Shown: piece after piece, positions 22,167 through 30,929 of the stretch
Position numbering within the stretch: the stretch's first letter is position 1
Layout: every line of letters begins with the position of its first letter
Assembly: GCA_902465435.1 (NCBI GenBank)
Contig: CABQNH010000002.1
Span: 46,551-110,550 of the forward strand
Source of the DNA: an uncultured Eubacteriales bacterium
GTDB taxonomy: Bacteria; Bacillota; Clostridia; Oscillospirales; Oscillospiraceae
Direction: 5' to 3'
DNA length: 64,000 bases
Made by a program: the position numbers and the translations under genes
The notes under the pieces: generated by a model
What the model was told of the DNA's origin: nothing
Seen by the model: only the letters and a program-made list of their open reading frames with translations
Databases searched by the model: none

Positions 22167-23594
22167 TCAGACTTTTTCTTTTTTCATAAACAATGCGCCA
22201 ATCGCCATAACGACCGCAAACACAATCAGATACCAGACATTCCCCATTTTATGCCGAACGATACAGGCATAGACCATGAAGCAGGAGCCGAGGAACGCAA
22301 GCACCGGCAGCACAAAGCGCTGCACCGCGCCAAGCGTTTTCTCTTTTTTCATCCACATTACGAAAATCGGCAGATACATTGCATAAATCGTGATGATTGG
22401 AATCTCCGAGGAGTCAAACTTAAACGCCGCGCTCTCCAGTGCCGTACCACGGAACACGACAAGACCGTCCAAGGTGCCGGCAAGCTGGGAGAGATAGAAG
22501 TAAACGCCCCATGCCGCACACAGCAGAAGCCCGATTACGGCGGAATTATGCGCCATATTCGTCTTTTTGTCCACTTGGGCAAAGGTCTCTGCGCGGGGCC
22601 CCTCGCCACGAATCGCAATGGAATACATTCCGCGCGTGGAGCCAAGCATCAGGCCGTTGAGCGTGCCCATGCAGGAAATTGCAACAAAGAGATTCAACAC
22701 ATTGCCCAAAACGCCGCCAAACACGTTAGTGAAAGCCGTTGTCGCGCCGTTCTCGCGCAAGACTTCGACCGAAGCGCCGCCTGCCACGCCGACATAATAA
22801 GAAATGTACACCGTCATGACCACAATGCCGCCAAGCACAAGCGCACGCGGCAGATTCTTCTTGGAATTCTTCAATTCCGAATTGATGGAGGTCGCAATAA
22901 TCCAGCCCTCGTAAGCAAACGCCGTCGCACAGACCGCAGACAGCAGTGAGCTCATTCCGCCGTGCTCTACCGATGCCGTTGCAAAATTGCTTTTCAGGAG
23001 GTGCGTCGGGCTAACCAAACCGGAAATGATGCCGCCCACCGCCATCAAAACCAGCGGGACAAGCTTGATTACCGTAGTCGTAGTCTGGAAGTGCCCAGCC
23101 AACTTCGGGGACAGTGCATTCAGGCCATAGGAGCAGCACATGAACAGCAGCATCAGCGCGATGCACTCCGGCCCGATCACGCAGCCGCCCTGCGAGGCGG
23201 GGATCAGCAGCGGAAAGTCCGGCCAACACGAGGTAATAAACACCAGCGTATAGCGTGCCGAAAGCCACGCAAGCACGGACGTCATGGCCGGATAGTAAAT
23301 CATCGTCATGAACCAGCCCATCATATAGGCGTATCTTCTTCCGACGACCGCCTCGGAATAGTCCACCACGCCGTTCACCCGCTCATAGCGCTGCGCCATC
23401 GCAGAGAACGCCAATATGCACACCAGCATAATGATGCCGCCGATTGCCCATGCTAGGATCCCCATCGGCATATTTCCCCGCGTGATGTTCAAAATATCCT
23501 GCGCCTTAAAGAAGACGCCGGAGCCGATCACGATACCGACCACCATACAGATCGCGGTAAACAGGCCAAATTTTCGTTCCAGCTTATTGTTCAT
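22167..23594 (-). CDS. APC-family amino acid permease
   Basis: A 475-residue integral membrane protein with about twelve predicted helices. The first helix carries VVGIVIGSGVFF, the glycine-rich substrate-binding unwound helix typical of the amino acid-polyamine-organocation family. Later motifs such as FAYEGWIIATSIN match the conserved helix-6 region. The start ATG 23594 has GGAGGGG upstream. It imports or exchanges an amino acid at the cytoplasmic membrane; the substrate cannot be assigned. It is separated from mreB by 168 bp and followed by palindromic repeats, so it is probably monocistronic. Confidence 0.9.
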   Translation of the reverse strand: MNNKLERKFGLFTAICMVVGIVIGSGVFFKAQDILNITRGNMPMGILAWAIGGIIMLVCILAFSAMAQRYERVNGVVDYSEAVVGRRYAYMMGWFMTMIYYPAMTSVLAWLSARYTLVFITSCWPDFPLLIPASQGGCVIGPECIALMLLFMCCSYGLNALSPKLAGHFQTTTTVIKLVPLVLMAVGGIISGLVSPTHLLKSNFATASVEHGGMSSLLSAVCATAFAYEGWIIATSINSELKNSKKNLPRALVLGGIVVMTVYISYYVGVAGGASVEVLRENGATTAFTNVFGGVLGNVLNLFVAISCMGTLNGLMLGSTRGMYSIAIRGEGPRAETFAQVDKKTNMAHNSAVIGLLLCAAWGVYFYLSQLAGTLDGLVVFRGTALESAAFKFDSSEIPIITIYAMYLPIFVMWMKKEKTLGAVQRFVLPVLAFLGSCFMVYACIVRHKMGNVWYLIVFAVVMAIGALFMKKEKV

Positions 23595-23762
23595 AGAACC
23601 CCTCCTGCTTTCAGCTTATTCTTCTCTCACTTCCATCCTGGAAAGGGGAAATATCCCCTTATGGATATTATAAATAACGGACGAAAAAAAGTCAATCAAA
23701 AAGAAATAATTTGTTTATTTCACCAAGAATCAGAAGGTAATTTCTACAAAGCAGCTGGAATG

Positions 23763-24791
23763 TTACTCGCGCATCAGACGTTTTCTGGCCAAATTCAGCG
23801 TTCCCTCCTGCATCAGGTTCATCCACTGCAGGCTTTTTCCGCAGCCGAACGCCACGCAGGAGTCGGCGTCATCCGCCGTTGTACACGCGACCTCGGTGCG
23901 CTCGGAGAGCAACTGCGCCATGCCGAAGAGCTGGCTGCCGCCCCCGGTCAGTACAATACCGTTTTTGGAAATATCGGCCACAAGCTCAGGAGAGGTCTGC
24001 TCCAAAACTGCCAGCACCTCGTCTGTGATCTGGCGTACAGGCCGCTTGAGCGCCTCCAGCATATCCGTTGAGGTAACGGTGAATTCCCGCGCAAGGCCGG
24101 TCTTCAAGTCGCGCCCTTTGCTGAGCATCCGCACCTCCTCGTCCCGCTCAACCACACAGCCGACGTTGGTCTTGATTTCCTCTGCGGTGTTCACGCCGAT
24201 CACAACGCCGAAGCGGCGCCGGACAAACTTAATGATCGCCTCGTCCAGCGCATCGCCCGCAACCTTGATGGACGACGAGGCCGCAACGCCGCTGACGCTC
24301 AGAACGCCGATGTCCGTCGTGCCGCCGCCAATATCCACGACAAGGTGCCCGCTGGGACCGGAAACATCCAAATTGGCGCCAAGCGCCGCTGCAAGCGGCC
24401 CCTCGATCAGATACACGCGCCGCGCGCCTGCCTCCATCGCCGCCTGAATCACCGCGCGCTCCTCCACCTCGCTGATCCCGCTGGGTACCGATACAACCAC
24501 GCGCGGCTTCACCAGCGAATAGCGGATGATCTTCTTCAAAAAATACCCCAGCATTTTCGCCGTCATATCATAGTCCGAAATCACGCCGCCCTGAATGGGA
24601 CGCAGCGCGACAATGTTCCCCGGGGTTCTGCCCAGCATATTGCGCGCCGCAGAACCGACCGCAAGCGTCTTGCCGGTGTTCTTATCCACGGCGACCACGC
24701 TCGGCTCGCGCAGCACAATGCCGCGCCCCGAGGCATAAATTCTTGTATTGGCCGTGCCTAAATCGATGCCCAAGTCTCTGGAAAAAATCAT
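23763..24791 (-). CDS. mreB: Rod shape-determining protein MreB/Mbl family
   Basis: A 342-residue actin-like ATPase. The signatures are all there: phosphate 1 loop DLGIDLGTANTRIY, phosphate 2 loop VVDIGGGTTDIGVLS, and adenosine motif GIVLTGGGSQL. It polymerises along the inner face of the membrane and directs lateral wall synthesis. The start ATG 24791 overlaps the comF stop by 4 bp, so it is the last gene of a small recD2-comF-mreB unit rather than part of mreBCD. It could be an Mbl- or MreBH-type paralogue; the sequence alone does not decide. Confidence 0.92.
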   Translation of the reverse strand: MIFSRDLGIDLGTANTRIYASGRGIVLREPSVVAVDKNTGKTLAVGSAARNMLGRTPGNIVALRPIQGGVISDYDMTAKMLGYFLKKIIRYSLVKPRVVVSVPSGISEVEERAVIQAAMEAGARRVYLIEGPLAAALGANLDVSGPSGHLVVDIGGGTTDIGVLSVSGVAASSSIKVAGDALDEAIIKFVRRRFGVVIGVNTAEEIKTNVGCVVERDEEVRMLSKGRDLKTGLAREFTVTSTDMLEALKRPVRQITDEVLAVLEQTSPELVADISKNGIVLTGGGSQLFGMAQLLSERTEVACTTADDADSCVAFGCGKSLQWMNLMQEGTLNLARKRLMRE

Positions 24792-25474
24792 GAAATCACC
24801 AACCTGTTCTTATTTTCGTCCGGCTTTTTCTCCGGCGCGGCAAAGGCCGCGCAGACCACGGAGGAAGCGCCTGCCGTAAGCAGCACGCGGCTGCATTCCG
24901 ACAGCGTCGCGCCAGTCGTGCAGATATCGTCAAGCAAAAGGATCCGCTTGCCCCGCAGCTGCTCCGGATGCAGGGCGCGATAGTGATTGAGGACATTCGC
25001 GCGTCTCTCCGCCGCGCTTGCCTTTGAAGACTGCGGCGCATTATTGCGCGTTTTTTGCAGCGTGGCGGTCAGCGTCACGCCAAGCTCCCGCGCCGCGACC
25101 TCCGCAAGCAGGCGCGTCTGGTCATATCCGCGGCTGCGCCGCCGCTTCGCGCTGATCGGAACCCATGTGAGCAGATCATACTCCGGCGCCTCCTGCAGAA
25201 TTCGCATAGCAAGCAGGCTGCCGAACAGCGCCGCATAGCTCGTCCTGCCTTGAAACTTATAGCGCAAAAACGCCTCTCGAATGCTGCCCGCATAGGGCAG
25301 GCAGACAATGCAGCGAGAAAAGAACTCCCCATGCCGATCCTCCGGCGGCGCATCCGGCAGTGCGGCGCGGCATTTTGCGCAAAGCGCTGTTTCCTCCCGC
25401 TTTAAAAGCGTCTGACACAGCGCGCACTTCGGCGGGTAGAGCAGGTCAAGAAGCGCCGTCCAAAGTCCCGTCAT
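24788..25474 (-). CDS. comF: ComF-family amidophosphoribosyltransferase-like protein
   Basis: A 228-residue protein. An N-terminal zinc-finger-like part (CALCQ, CAKC) is followed by a phosphoribosyltransferase domain ending in the PRPP-binding loop ILLLDDICTTGATL. ComF-family proteins assist DNA uptake or processing during natural transformation in Firmicutes. The gene overlaps both neighbours by 4 bp, and placement directly after the RecD2 helicase supports a DNA-processing role. Confidence 0.9.
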   Translation of the reverse strand: MTGLWTALLDLLYPPKCALCQTLLKREETALCAKCRAALPDAPPEDRHGEFFSRCIVCLPYAGSIREAFLRYKFQGRTSYAALFGSLLAMRILQEAPEYDLLTWVPISAKRRRSRGYDQTRLLAEVAARELGVTLTATLQKTRNNAPQSSKASAAERRANVLNHYRALHPEQLRGKRILLLDDICTTGATLSECSRVLLTAGASSVVCAAFAAPEKKPDENKNRLVIS

Positions 25475-27684
25475 GGCCGTCCCTTCTGCAGCCGCAGCTT
25501 CAGTCCGGAGTAACGCTTTGTCTGGCGGTGATTGCGTACCATCGCCGCAACGACCTCCTCATTGCCCACAAGAATCAACAGCTCCCGCGCGCGGGTCAGC
25601 GCCGTATACAAAACGCTGCGCGTCATAAGGTAGGGCGAGCCGTTCCATACGGCAAGCACCACGGCGCGATACTCGCTGCCCTGACTTTTGTGCACCGTCA
25701 TGGCGTACGCCGGCTCCAGCTCCGAGAGCATCTCAAAGGTATACTCCGCCTCGCGGTCGTCGAATACGATCGTCATCGTTTCCGCGGAAAAATCGATCGC
25801 CGTAATCGTCCCGACGTCGCCGTTAAAGATTCCGCTGTCCATTCCGAAGCCGTCTGTTCTTTTCCACAGTATATCATAATTATTCCGGATTTGCATCACA
25901 CGATCACCAACCCGGAAGATAGAATCGCCGTATTTTTTCTCCTTTTTCTCCGGCGCAGGCGGATTGAGCGCCTCCTGCAGGATGCGGTTCAGGTTCCATG
26001 TACCCGTTTCTCCCCTGCGGGTGGGACTGAGCACCTGAATCTCCGACGCCGGAATTCCCATGTTCTGCGGCAGTCTTGTGCTGCACAGATCCCGAATGGT
26101 CTGCGAGACACTTTCCCCCGTGCGTCTGCGGAGGAAGAAGAAATCACGATCCTTTGCCGTCAGAACCGGTAATTCGCCGCGATTGACCGCGTGTGCATTC
26201 ATGATGATCAAGCTCTCCTGCGCCTGCCGAAAGACCTGCGTCAGGCGCACGGTCTGCACGATGCCGCTTCGGATGAGATCTGAAAACACATTTCCCGCGC
26301 CGACAGAGGGGAGCTGATCCGGATCGCCCACAAGAATCAGCTTGCAGTCCTCCGGCACGGCGCGCAGAAGGCTGTGCATCAGCAGAAGATCCACCATCGA
26401 CATCTCGTCCACAATGAGCACGTCACAGCGCAGCGGCTCGTCCTCGTCGTGCAGGAAGCCCATTTCTCCGCTTTCCGGCGAAATCTGCGCCTCCAAAAGG
26501 CGATGGATCGTCGCCGCATCCCTTCCGGTCAGCTCAGAAAGGCGCTTGGCTGCGCGGCCGGTCGGCGCAGCCAGAAGCGTCCGTTTCTTCTGCTCGTCAA
26601 ACAAACGCAGGATGCCCGCAAGCGTCGTCGTTTTTCCGGTGCCCGGGCCGCCCGTCAGGATCATGACCTGACATCCTGCCGCAGCATATATCGCATCGCG
26701 CTGCTGCTCGGCATAGGAGATCCCGAACGCCTCCTCGATCGCGGCAATGCGCGCCTCCATGTCCCGCGGGGTTGGCTGCTCCCGCGCAGCCATGCGCAGC
26801 ATTCTTTCCGTTATGTAGATTTCCGCCTCGTAATACTCCGGCAGATAGATTGCCGTCAGTCCGGCAAGCTCCTCCTGCTCCAGCCGTCCCTGCTCCAGAA
26901 GGCGGGAGACCGCCGTTCTGATTTCCTGCTCCGGCAGCTCCAGAAGCTGCATCGTCGCGGGAATCAGCTTGGCGAGCGGCAGAAAGCTGTGCCCGTTTTG
27001 CAAATTGTGACGCATTTCAAAGGCGACGCCCGCCTCGGCGCGGCGCGGATCGTCTCCCGCGACGCCAAGCTCGATCGCGAAGGCGTCCACAGCAGAAAAA
27101 TCCGCATCGAAGCCGCCCTGCGTCAGCACATAGGGGTTTTCATACAGCGCATCCATCGCCTGCTCGCCGTAAGCACGGTAAAGACGAACCGCCAGCTCCG
27201 CAGGAAGCTGGTGCGCACTCAGAAATTCGATCAGTCGCCGAATTCCGACCTGTGAGCAAAAGGATTTATGAATTTCGCGCGCCTTCTGCGCCGAAATACC
27301 CGGGATCTGTACCAAAAGCTCCGGCTGTGATTCGATCACACGCAGGCTGTTCTCTCCAAAGCGGTTGACAATTCGCTCCGCAGTCGCCATACCGACACCC
27401 TTTATGGCGCGGGACGACAGATAAGACAAAATAGCGCTTCTCGTCTCCGGCATCAGGCGTTCGAGAAACTCTGCCTCAAACTGCCGTCCGTAGGCTGCGT
27501 GCGCGCCCCATTTCCCGGTCACAAGCAGGCGTTCGCCCACGACCGCCATAGGGATGGTTCCCACGACCGTGACTGCCGTTCCGTCCTCACAGTTCAGCCG
27601 CAGGACGGCGTAGCCGTTTTCCGGGTTTTGAAATACGACCGCCGCAACCGTTCCCTGCAGCAGCTCCAGTTCCTTCGTTTCCAA
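25471..27684 (-). CDS. recD2: RecD2-type ATP-dependent DNA helicase
   Basis: A 737-residue superfamily 1B helicase. The N-terminal helix-hairpin-helix/wedge region is followed by the Walker A motif LTGGPGTGKTTT near residue 345, Walker B DVLIVDEMSM, and the C-terminal motif YAMTVHKSQGSEY. Length and architecture fit RecD2 (long N-terminal extension, no RecBC). The start is TTG 27684, with GGGGAC about nine bases upstream; I see no better ATG. RecD2 unwinds DNA 5' to 3' in replication-fork and mismatch or oxidative repair. It is 22 bp downstream of the 102-residue membrane protein and coupled to comF. Confidence 0.93.
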   Translation of the reverse strand: METKELELLQGTVAAVVFQNPENGYAVLRLNCEDGTAVTVVGTIPMAVVGERLLVTGKWGAHAAYGRQFEAEFLERLMPETRSAILSYLSSRAIKGVGMATAERIVNRFGENSLRVIESQPELLVQIPGISAQKAREIHKSFCSQVGIRRLIEFLSAHQLPAELAVRLYRAYGEQAMDALYENPYVLTQGGFDADFSAVDAFAIELGVAGDDPRRAEAGVAFEMRHNLQNGHSFLPLAKLIPATMQLLELPEQEIRTAVSRLLEQGRLEQEELAGLTAIYLPEYYEAEIYITERMLRMAAREQPTPRDMEARIAAIEEAFGISYAEQQRDAIYAAAGCQVMILTGGPGTGKTTTLAGILRLFDEQKKRTLLAAPTGRAAKRLSELTGRDAATIHRLLEAQISPESGEMGFLHDEDEPLRCDVLIVDEMSMVDLLLMHSLLRAVPEDCKLILVGDPDQLPSVGAGNVFSDLIRSGIVQTVRLTQVFRQAQESLIIMNAHAVNRGELPVLTAKDRDFFFLRRRTGESVSQTIRDLCSTRLPQNMGIPASEIQVLSPTRRGETGTWNLNRILQEALNPPAPEKKEKKYGDSIFRVGDRVMQIRNNYDILWKRTDGFGMDSGIFNGDVGTITAIDFSAETMTIVFDDREAEYTFEMLSELEPAYAMTVHKSQGSEYRAVVLAVWNGSPYLMTRSVLYTALTRARELLILVGNEEVVAAMVRNHRQTKRYSGLKLRLQKGRP

Positions 27685-27706
27685 GCTGTTTTGTCCCCGT
27701 CTTTCC

Positions 27707-28015
27707 TCATTCGTTCTCGCCTTCCCTCGGTATCAGCCGAACCGAAGGATGCTCCCGCGCCAGGATCTGCGCCGCACTGCGCTGCTCGGGCGTCATGCCG
27801 CAGTCCACAACATCAAGCGGGATACGGATCAAGCCCATGTCCGTCAGCCAGAGAAACGCACGCGACTGCTGCTCCACATCGGACGCTGCGCCGCAGCGCA
27901 GCTCACAGCGCAGATTGCTTCCCCGCATCGGAAGTACCATCAGCGCAGCCGCCACCCAAATCAGCAAAACCACGCCGACGGCAGCAAGACTGCATAGAAC
28001 GATCATCGCGATCAT
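27707..28015 (-). CDS. Small single-pass membrane protein (102 aa), unknown
   Basis: A 102-residue protein with one strong N-terminal membrane helix (about residues 3-28) and a short soluble part containing two closely spaced Cys (LRCELRCG), then RLIPREGENE. GAGGTG lies upstream of ATG 28015. It starts the recD2-comF-mreB transcript. I recognise no family. Confidence 0.7.
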   Translation of the reverse strand: MIAMIVLCSLAAVGVVLLIWVAAALMVLPMRGSNLRCELRCGAASDVEQQSRAFLWLTDMGLIRIPLDVVDCGMTPEQRSAAQILAREHPSVRLIPREGENE

Positions 28016-28430
28016 ACCATATCACCTCATGCCATTCTATTCTGCTTGGGGTGATTCGTGCCCGCAGGATACAGAATTATTTTACTATACTTTCCGTGCA
28101 AAATAAAGTCCATATTTTTTGTTTTTCGGGCGCTCTGCTTCCAACCGCAGGGGCGGGCGGCAAGGGCTTTTTCGTAAAATCGGCGTCCGGTTTTAGGGGC
28201 AGGCCTCCGCTTCTTCGCGCCGAGATACCGAATGCCCTTCCGCTTTTCCAAGCCGAAGCCCCAACGGCAAAAGCCTCCGCATTCGCCGCCGGGGCTTTGT
28301 GCATAGTCTCCTTTAGGTGCAGCTTTGAAAAAACGCACCTCCCTTCCTGCCGACGCGCCCCCTCTCCGCCGCGCTGCCCGCAGAAAAAGGAAAGGCGCTG
28401 CCTCAACAAAATGAGGCAGCGTCTTCCCTT

Positions 28431-28567
28431 GAAATGAGAGAGAAATAAGAATAGAAAGAAAAGAGAGATAAAATGAAACAAAACTTGGCGGGAGGTTTGT
28501 TCCTTTTATGGTTTCAGCATAAGGGACAACTTTGAAGGAATTATGAACAAAGATGAAACAAATTATA
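28431..28567. repeat. Direct repeat copy 1, purine-rich
   Basis: Begins GAAATGAGAGAGAAATAAGA, includes CTTGGCGGGAGGTTTGTT, and ends in an AACTTTGAA...GAACAAAGA segment. A diverged second copy starts 254 bp further on. The purine-rich half and the GGCGGGAGGTTTGTT core are the best conserved parts. Confidence 0.7.
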
Positions 28568-28684
28568 GAAATTCGAGAATCTGCGGCCTTTTGACAGAAT
28601 TCCGCATGCCCTGCCGAAAAATGCGTCGCCGCAGCGCGGAAAAGCGCACCGGAAACGATATGCTCGCTCCGATGCGCTTTCCGA

Positions 28685-28820
28685 ATGAAATGAGAGAGAA
28701 AAAATAGAAAGAAAAGAGAGGTAAAAGAAAACAAAGCTTGGCGGGAGGTTTGTTTCTTTTATATTTTTATTTTACCTTACAACTTTGAATGAGTTGTGAA
28801 CAAAGAACAAACAATTTAAG
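28685..28820. repeat. Direct repeat copy 2, purine-rich
   Basis: Second copy of the 28431-28567 repeat with small indels. GCTTGGCGGGAGGTTTGTT and AACTTTGAATGAGTTGTGAA align with the first copy. It ends about 40 bp before the panB stop codon. Confidence 0.7.
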
Positions 28821-28861
28821 AAGCAGAATTCATCTAGGGCAGCCGCTTCCGTCCCTCCGCA

Positions 28862-29722
28862 TCACTTTTTCATATAGCTCGTATTGCGGTACGGCTCGAA
28901 GGCCTTCTCGTACTCCTCCATGGAGCCTTTGATCTTATAGCGGTTCTCCGCGCGCGGGAATTCCCCGGCATGTACCTCCCGATACCAGTCGTTCAGCGTC
29001 TCCAACGCCATTTCGCCAAAGTGATACTTGGACTTGTAGGCAAAGCGCGGAGATTTTTCTCCCACATACATACTGAACACATCCACCAGCAGCGAGCCGG
29101 ATTCGTCGTACTCAAAGATCGGGATCGGCAGGCGCTCGGCAATAAAGGTTCCAAGGCACTCCGGCACGCACTCTAAAAGGATCGACTTTACGCCCGCCTC
29201 GTACAGGGCAAAGCTGTCCTCAATGATCTTCTTGGCTGCGTCCGCCGTGCGCCCCTGCGCCTTAAAGCCGCCAATGGCCGCCGCGCTCTGCGGCGTGACG
29301 CCGAGATGGCCGAAGACATTGATTCCCGCGTCCGTCAACGCCTTCACATGCGGTGCAAACTGCGCGCCGCCCTCCAGCTTAACGGCATCCACGCCGGTCT
29401 CCTTGATCAGGCGAATGGCGTTGCGCACCGCGTCGGAAACGCCTGTTTCATACGAGCCGTATACCATATCGCCGAACATGAAGGTATCCGGCGCGCCCCG
29501 GCGCACTGCCTGGCAGTGCCAGATCATCTGCTCCATGGTCACCGGGTTGGTGCTGGGGTAGCCATAGACATTCATGCCGAGCGAATCGCCGCAAAAGATC
29601 GTTTCGATCGGCGTCTGGTTGACCAGCTTCGCCCACGGATAATCATAGCAGACCGCCGTCACAAAGCGCTCGCCGCGCAGCTTCATGTCCAGCAGATCCT
29701 GCATTGTCTTTTTTACCTTCAT
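28862..29722 (-). CDS. panB: Divergent ketopantoate hydroxymethyltransferase (PanB) family protein
   Basis: A 286-residue TIM-barrel protein of the PanB family, which makes ketopantoate from 2-oxoisovalerate and methylenetetrahydrofolate for pantothenate/CoA synthesis. Residues matching the E. coli active site are kept: Asp in GDSLGM, Asp in MFGDMV, KLEGG, and Glu in LECVPE; FGHLGVTPQS is also canonical. The usual IGIGAG-x-DGQ loop near the C terminus is replaced by PIFEYDESGSLLVDV, so substrate or cofactor handling may differ. I chose ATG 29722, nine bases after AGGAAAGG; ATG 29731 abuts that site. No panC or panD is nearby. It is the last gene of an operon with a membrane protein, HAD hydrolase and flavin oxidoreductase. 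Confidence 0.8.
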   Translation of the reverse strand: MKVKKTMQDLLDMKLRGERFVTAVCYDYPWAKLVNQTPIETIFCGDSLGMNVYGYPSTNPVTMEQMIWHCQAVRRGAPDTFMFGDMVYGSYETGVSDAVRNAIRLIKETGVDAVKLEGGAQFAPHVKALTDAGINVFGHLGVTPQSAAAIGGFKAQGRTADAAKKIIEDSFALYEAGVKSILLECVPECLGTFIAERLPIPIFEYDESGSLLVDVFSMYVGEKSPRFAYKSKYHFGEMALETLNDWYREVHAGEFPRAENRYKIKGSMEEYEKAFEPYRNTSYMKK

Positions 29723-29748
29723 CGTTGTCATCCTTTCCTATTCGTTGT

Positions 29749-30036
29749 TTAAAGATTAATCAGCAGCAGAAATGCCCCAAAGACAAAAGACAAAATCGCA
29801 ACGAGCAGGCTCGTGCTCTGTCCGCGATTGCGGAGGCACCGGCCGTCAAAGTAGACCGTTGCCGCATAAGGGAGCAAAATTGCCGCCGCCTTCGGCACGG
29901 TTCTTGCGTTTTCCTTCACGCTGATGGCGACCTGCTTCGGCAGCAGGATCCACCCCAGCACCATCAGCACCGTCGCTGCGGACAGCAGCGCGATCAGCGC
30001 CTTCGGGCTGCTTTGTTCTCTCTGTTCTTCTGTCAT
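29749..30036 (-). CDS. Small integral membrane protein (95 aa), unknown
   Basis: A 95-residue protein starting MTEEQREQSSPKA with about three predicted helices (around 14-30, 42-58, 72-94). ATG 30036 overlaps the HAD stop as ATGA, with GGAGG about ten bases upstream; the longer upstream frame lies inside the HAD gene. Panb follows after 26 bp. No recognisable domain. Confidence 0.7.
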   Translation of the reverse strand: MTEEQREQSSPKALIALLSAATVLMVLGWILLPKQVAISVKENARTVPKAAAILLPYAATVYFDGRCLRNRGQSTSLLVAILSFVFGAFLLLINL

Positions 30037-30914
30037 TTCCGTTTGTCCTCCTTCGGTTCCTTTTGATTTTCCATTAGGCTCCAGATCACCGCGCCAACGC
30101 CGCCGTGATCGTTGCTTTTTATGATGTGCGCCGCCGCAGCCTTCGCCTCCTGCGCGCCGTTTTCCGGCGCAAAGGAGTTCGGGCAAAAGCGGAACATGGA
30201 AATGTCGTTGCTCTGATCGCCGAATACATAAATCTCCTCCGGCGCATAGCCGAAGCGCGATGCGTAGAACTGGAGCGCCGCCCCCTTTGTCGCCTCCCGA
30301 TCGGAAACCTCTAGGTTGAAGGCATTGGAGGAAACAACGCTCAGCCTGTCACAAAGCGGCGTCAGCTCCGCCCGGCAGGCCTCCAAGTCGGCTTGGCTTG
30401 GGCTGAACGAAACGATCTTCTGCGCACGCCCTCCGTCGGCAAGAAACGCTGCGACCGTTTTATAGCAGCGCAGCTCCCGCAGGATCCGCGCCGTATTCTC
30501 CTGCGGGATCAGGCTGTCGCACGCCGCGTTTTCCCGCTTCCGCGCATAGCTCGCCGCAATTTCTTCTCTTGAAGCAACGGCGGCCGGGCCGTCGGCCGTC
30601 ATCAGCACCGGGCGCAGCCCGTGCCGTTCATAGCAGGCGGTCACCTCCGGCAGCAGCTCCGGTGCAATGCTCCGCTCCCGAAGGCATGTTCCGTCCGCAG
30701 TGCGAACCTCTGCGCCGTTGGACAGGATCATGTCGGTCTTTAGTCCGTATTGCCGCAGGAACGGCGCCGTCAAAACATAGGCCCGACCCGTGATCGGCAA
30801 AAAGCGGAGCCCTCTTGCCATTGCAGCGCGCAGTGCGCGCTCCGTGTCCGGAAGAAGTCGGTTGTCGCCGGTCAGAAGCGTGCCGTCCAAATCGGACGCA
30901 AGCAGACGGATCAT
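30033..30914 (-). CDS. Cof-type HAD-superfamily hydrolase
   Basis: A 293-residue protein with all HAD motifs: DLDGTLL near the N terminus (nucleophile and acid Asp), the motif II Thr in PITGRA, the Lys of motif III in EATKGAAL, and motif IV GDQSNDISMF. The C2-type cap between motifs II and III marks the Cof/YbiV subfamily, which dephosphorylates sugar phosphates, nucleotides or pyridoxal phosphate. GGAGGG precedes ATG 30914. It lies 15 bp downstream of the flavin oxidoreductase and overlaps the small membrane protein gene. Confidence 0.9.
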   Translation of the reverse strand: MIRLLASDLDGTLLTGDNRLLPDTERALRAAMARGLRFLPITGRAYVLTAPFLRQYGLKTDMILSNGAEVRTADGTCLRERSIAPELLPEVTACYERHGLRPVLMTADGPAAVASREEIAASYARKRENAACDSLIPQENTARILRELRCYKTVAAFLADGGRAQKIVSFSPSQADLEACRAELTPLCDRLSVVSSNAFNLEVSDREATKGAALQFYASRFGYAPEEIYVFGDQSNDISMFRFCPNSFAPENGAQEAKAAAAHIIKSNDHGGVGAVIWSLMENQKEPKEDKRK

Positions 30915-30929
30915 GCGGATTCCCTCCTT

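Larger units (their letters stand above)
28016..28861. other. Gene-free interval with a direct repeat and hairpins
   Basis: No credible ORF; the Phe/Ser-rich minus-strand frames come from purine-rich tracts. A GCTGCCTCA/TGAGGCAGC hairpin (28397-28420) and an AAAGCGCA-type hairpin (about 28642-28681) each precede one copy of a long direct repeat (28431-28567 and 28685-28820). The hairpin/repeat unit therefore occurs twice downstream of panB. Confidence 0.6.

Noticed and set aside
28027..28734. Phe/Ser-rich minus-strand ORFs between panB and the small membrane protein
   Set aside because: The composition comes from purine-rich repeat tracts, the two ORFs mirror the repeat copies, and they have no ribosome site.
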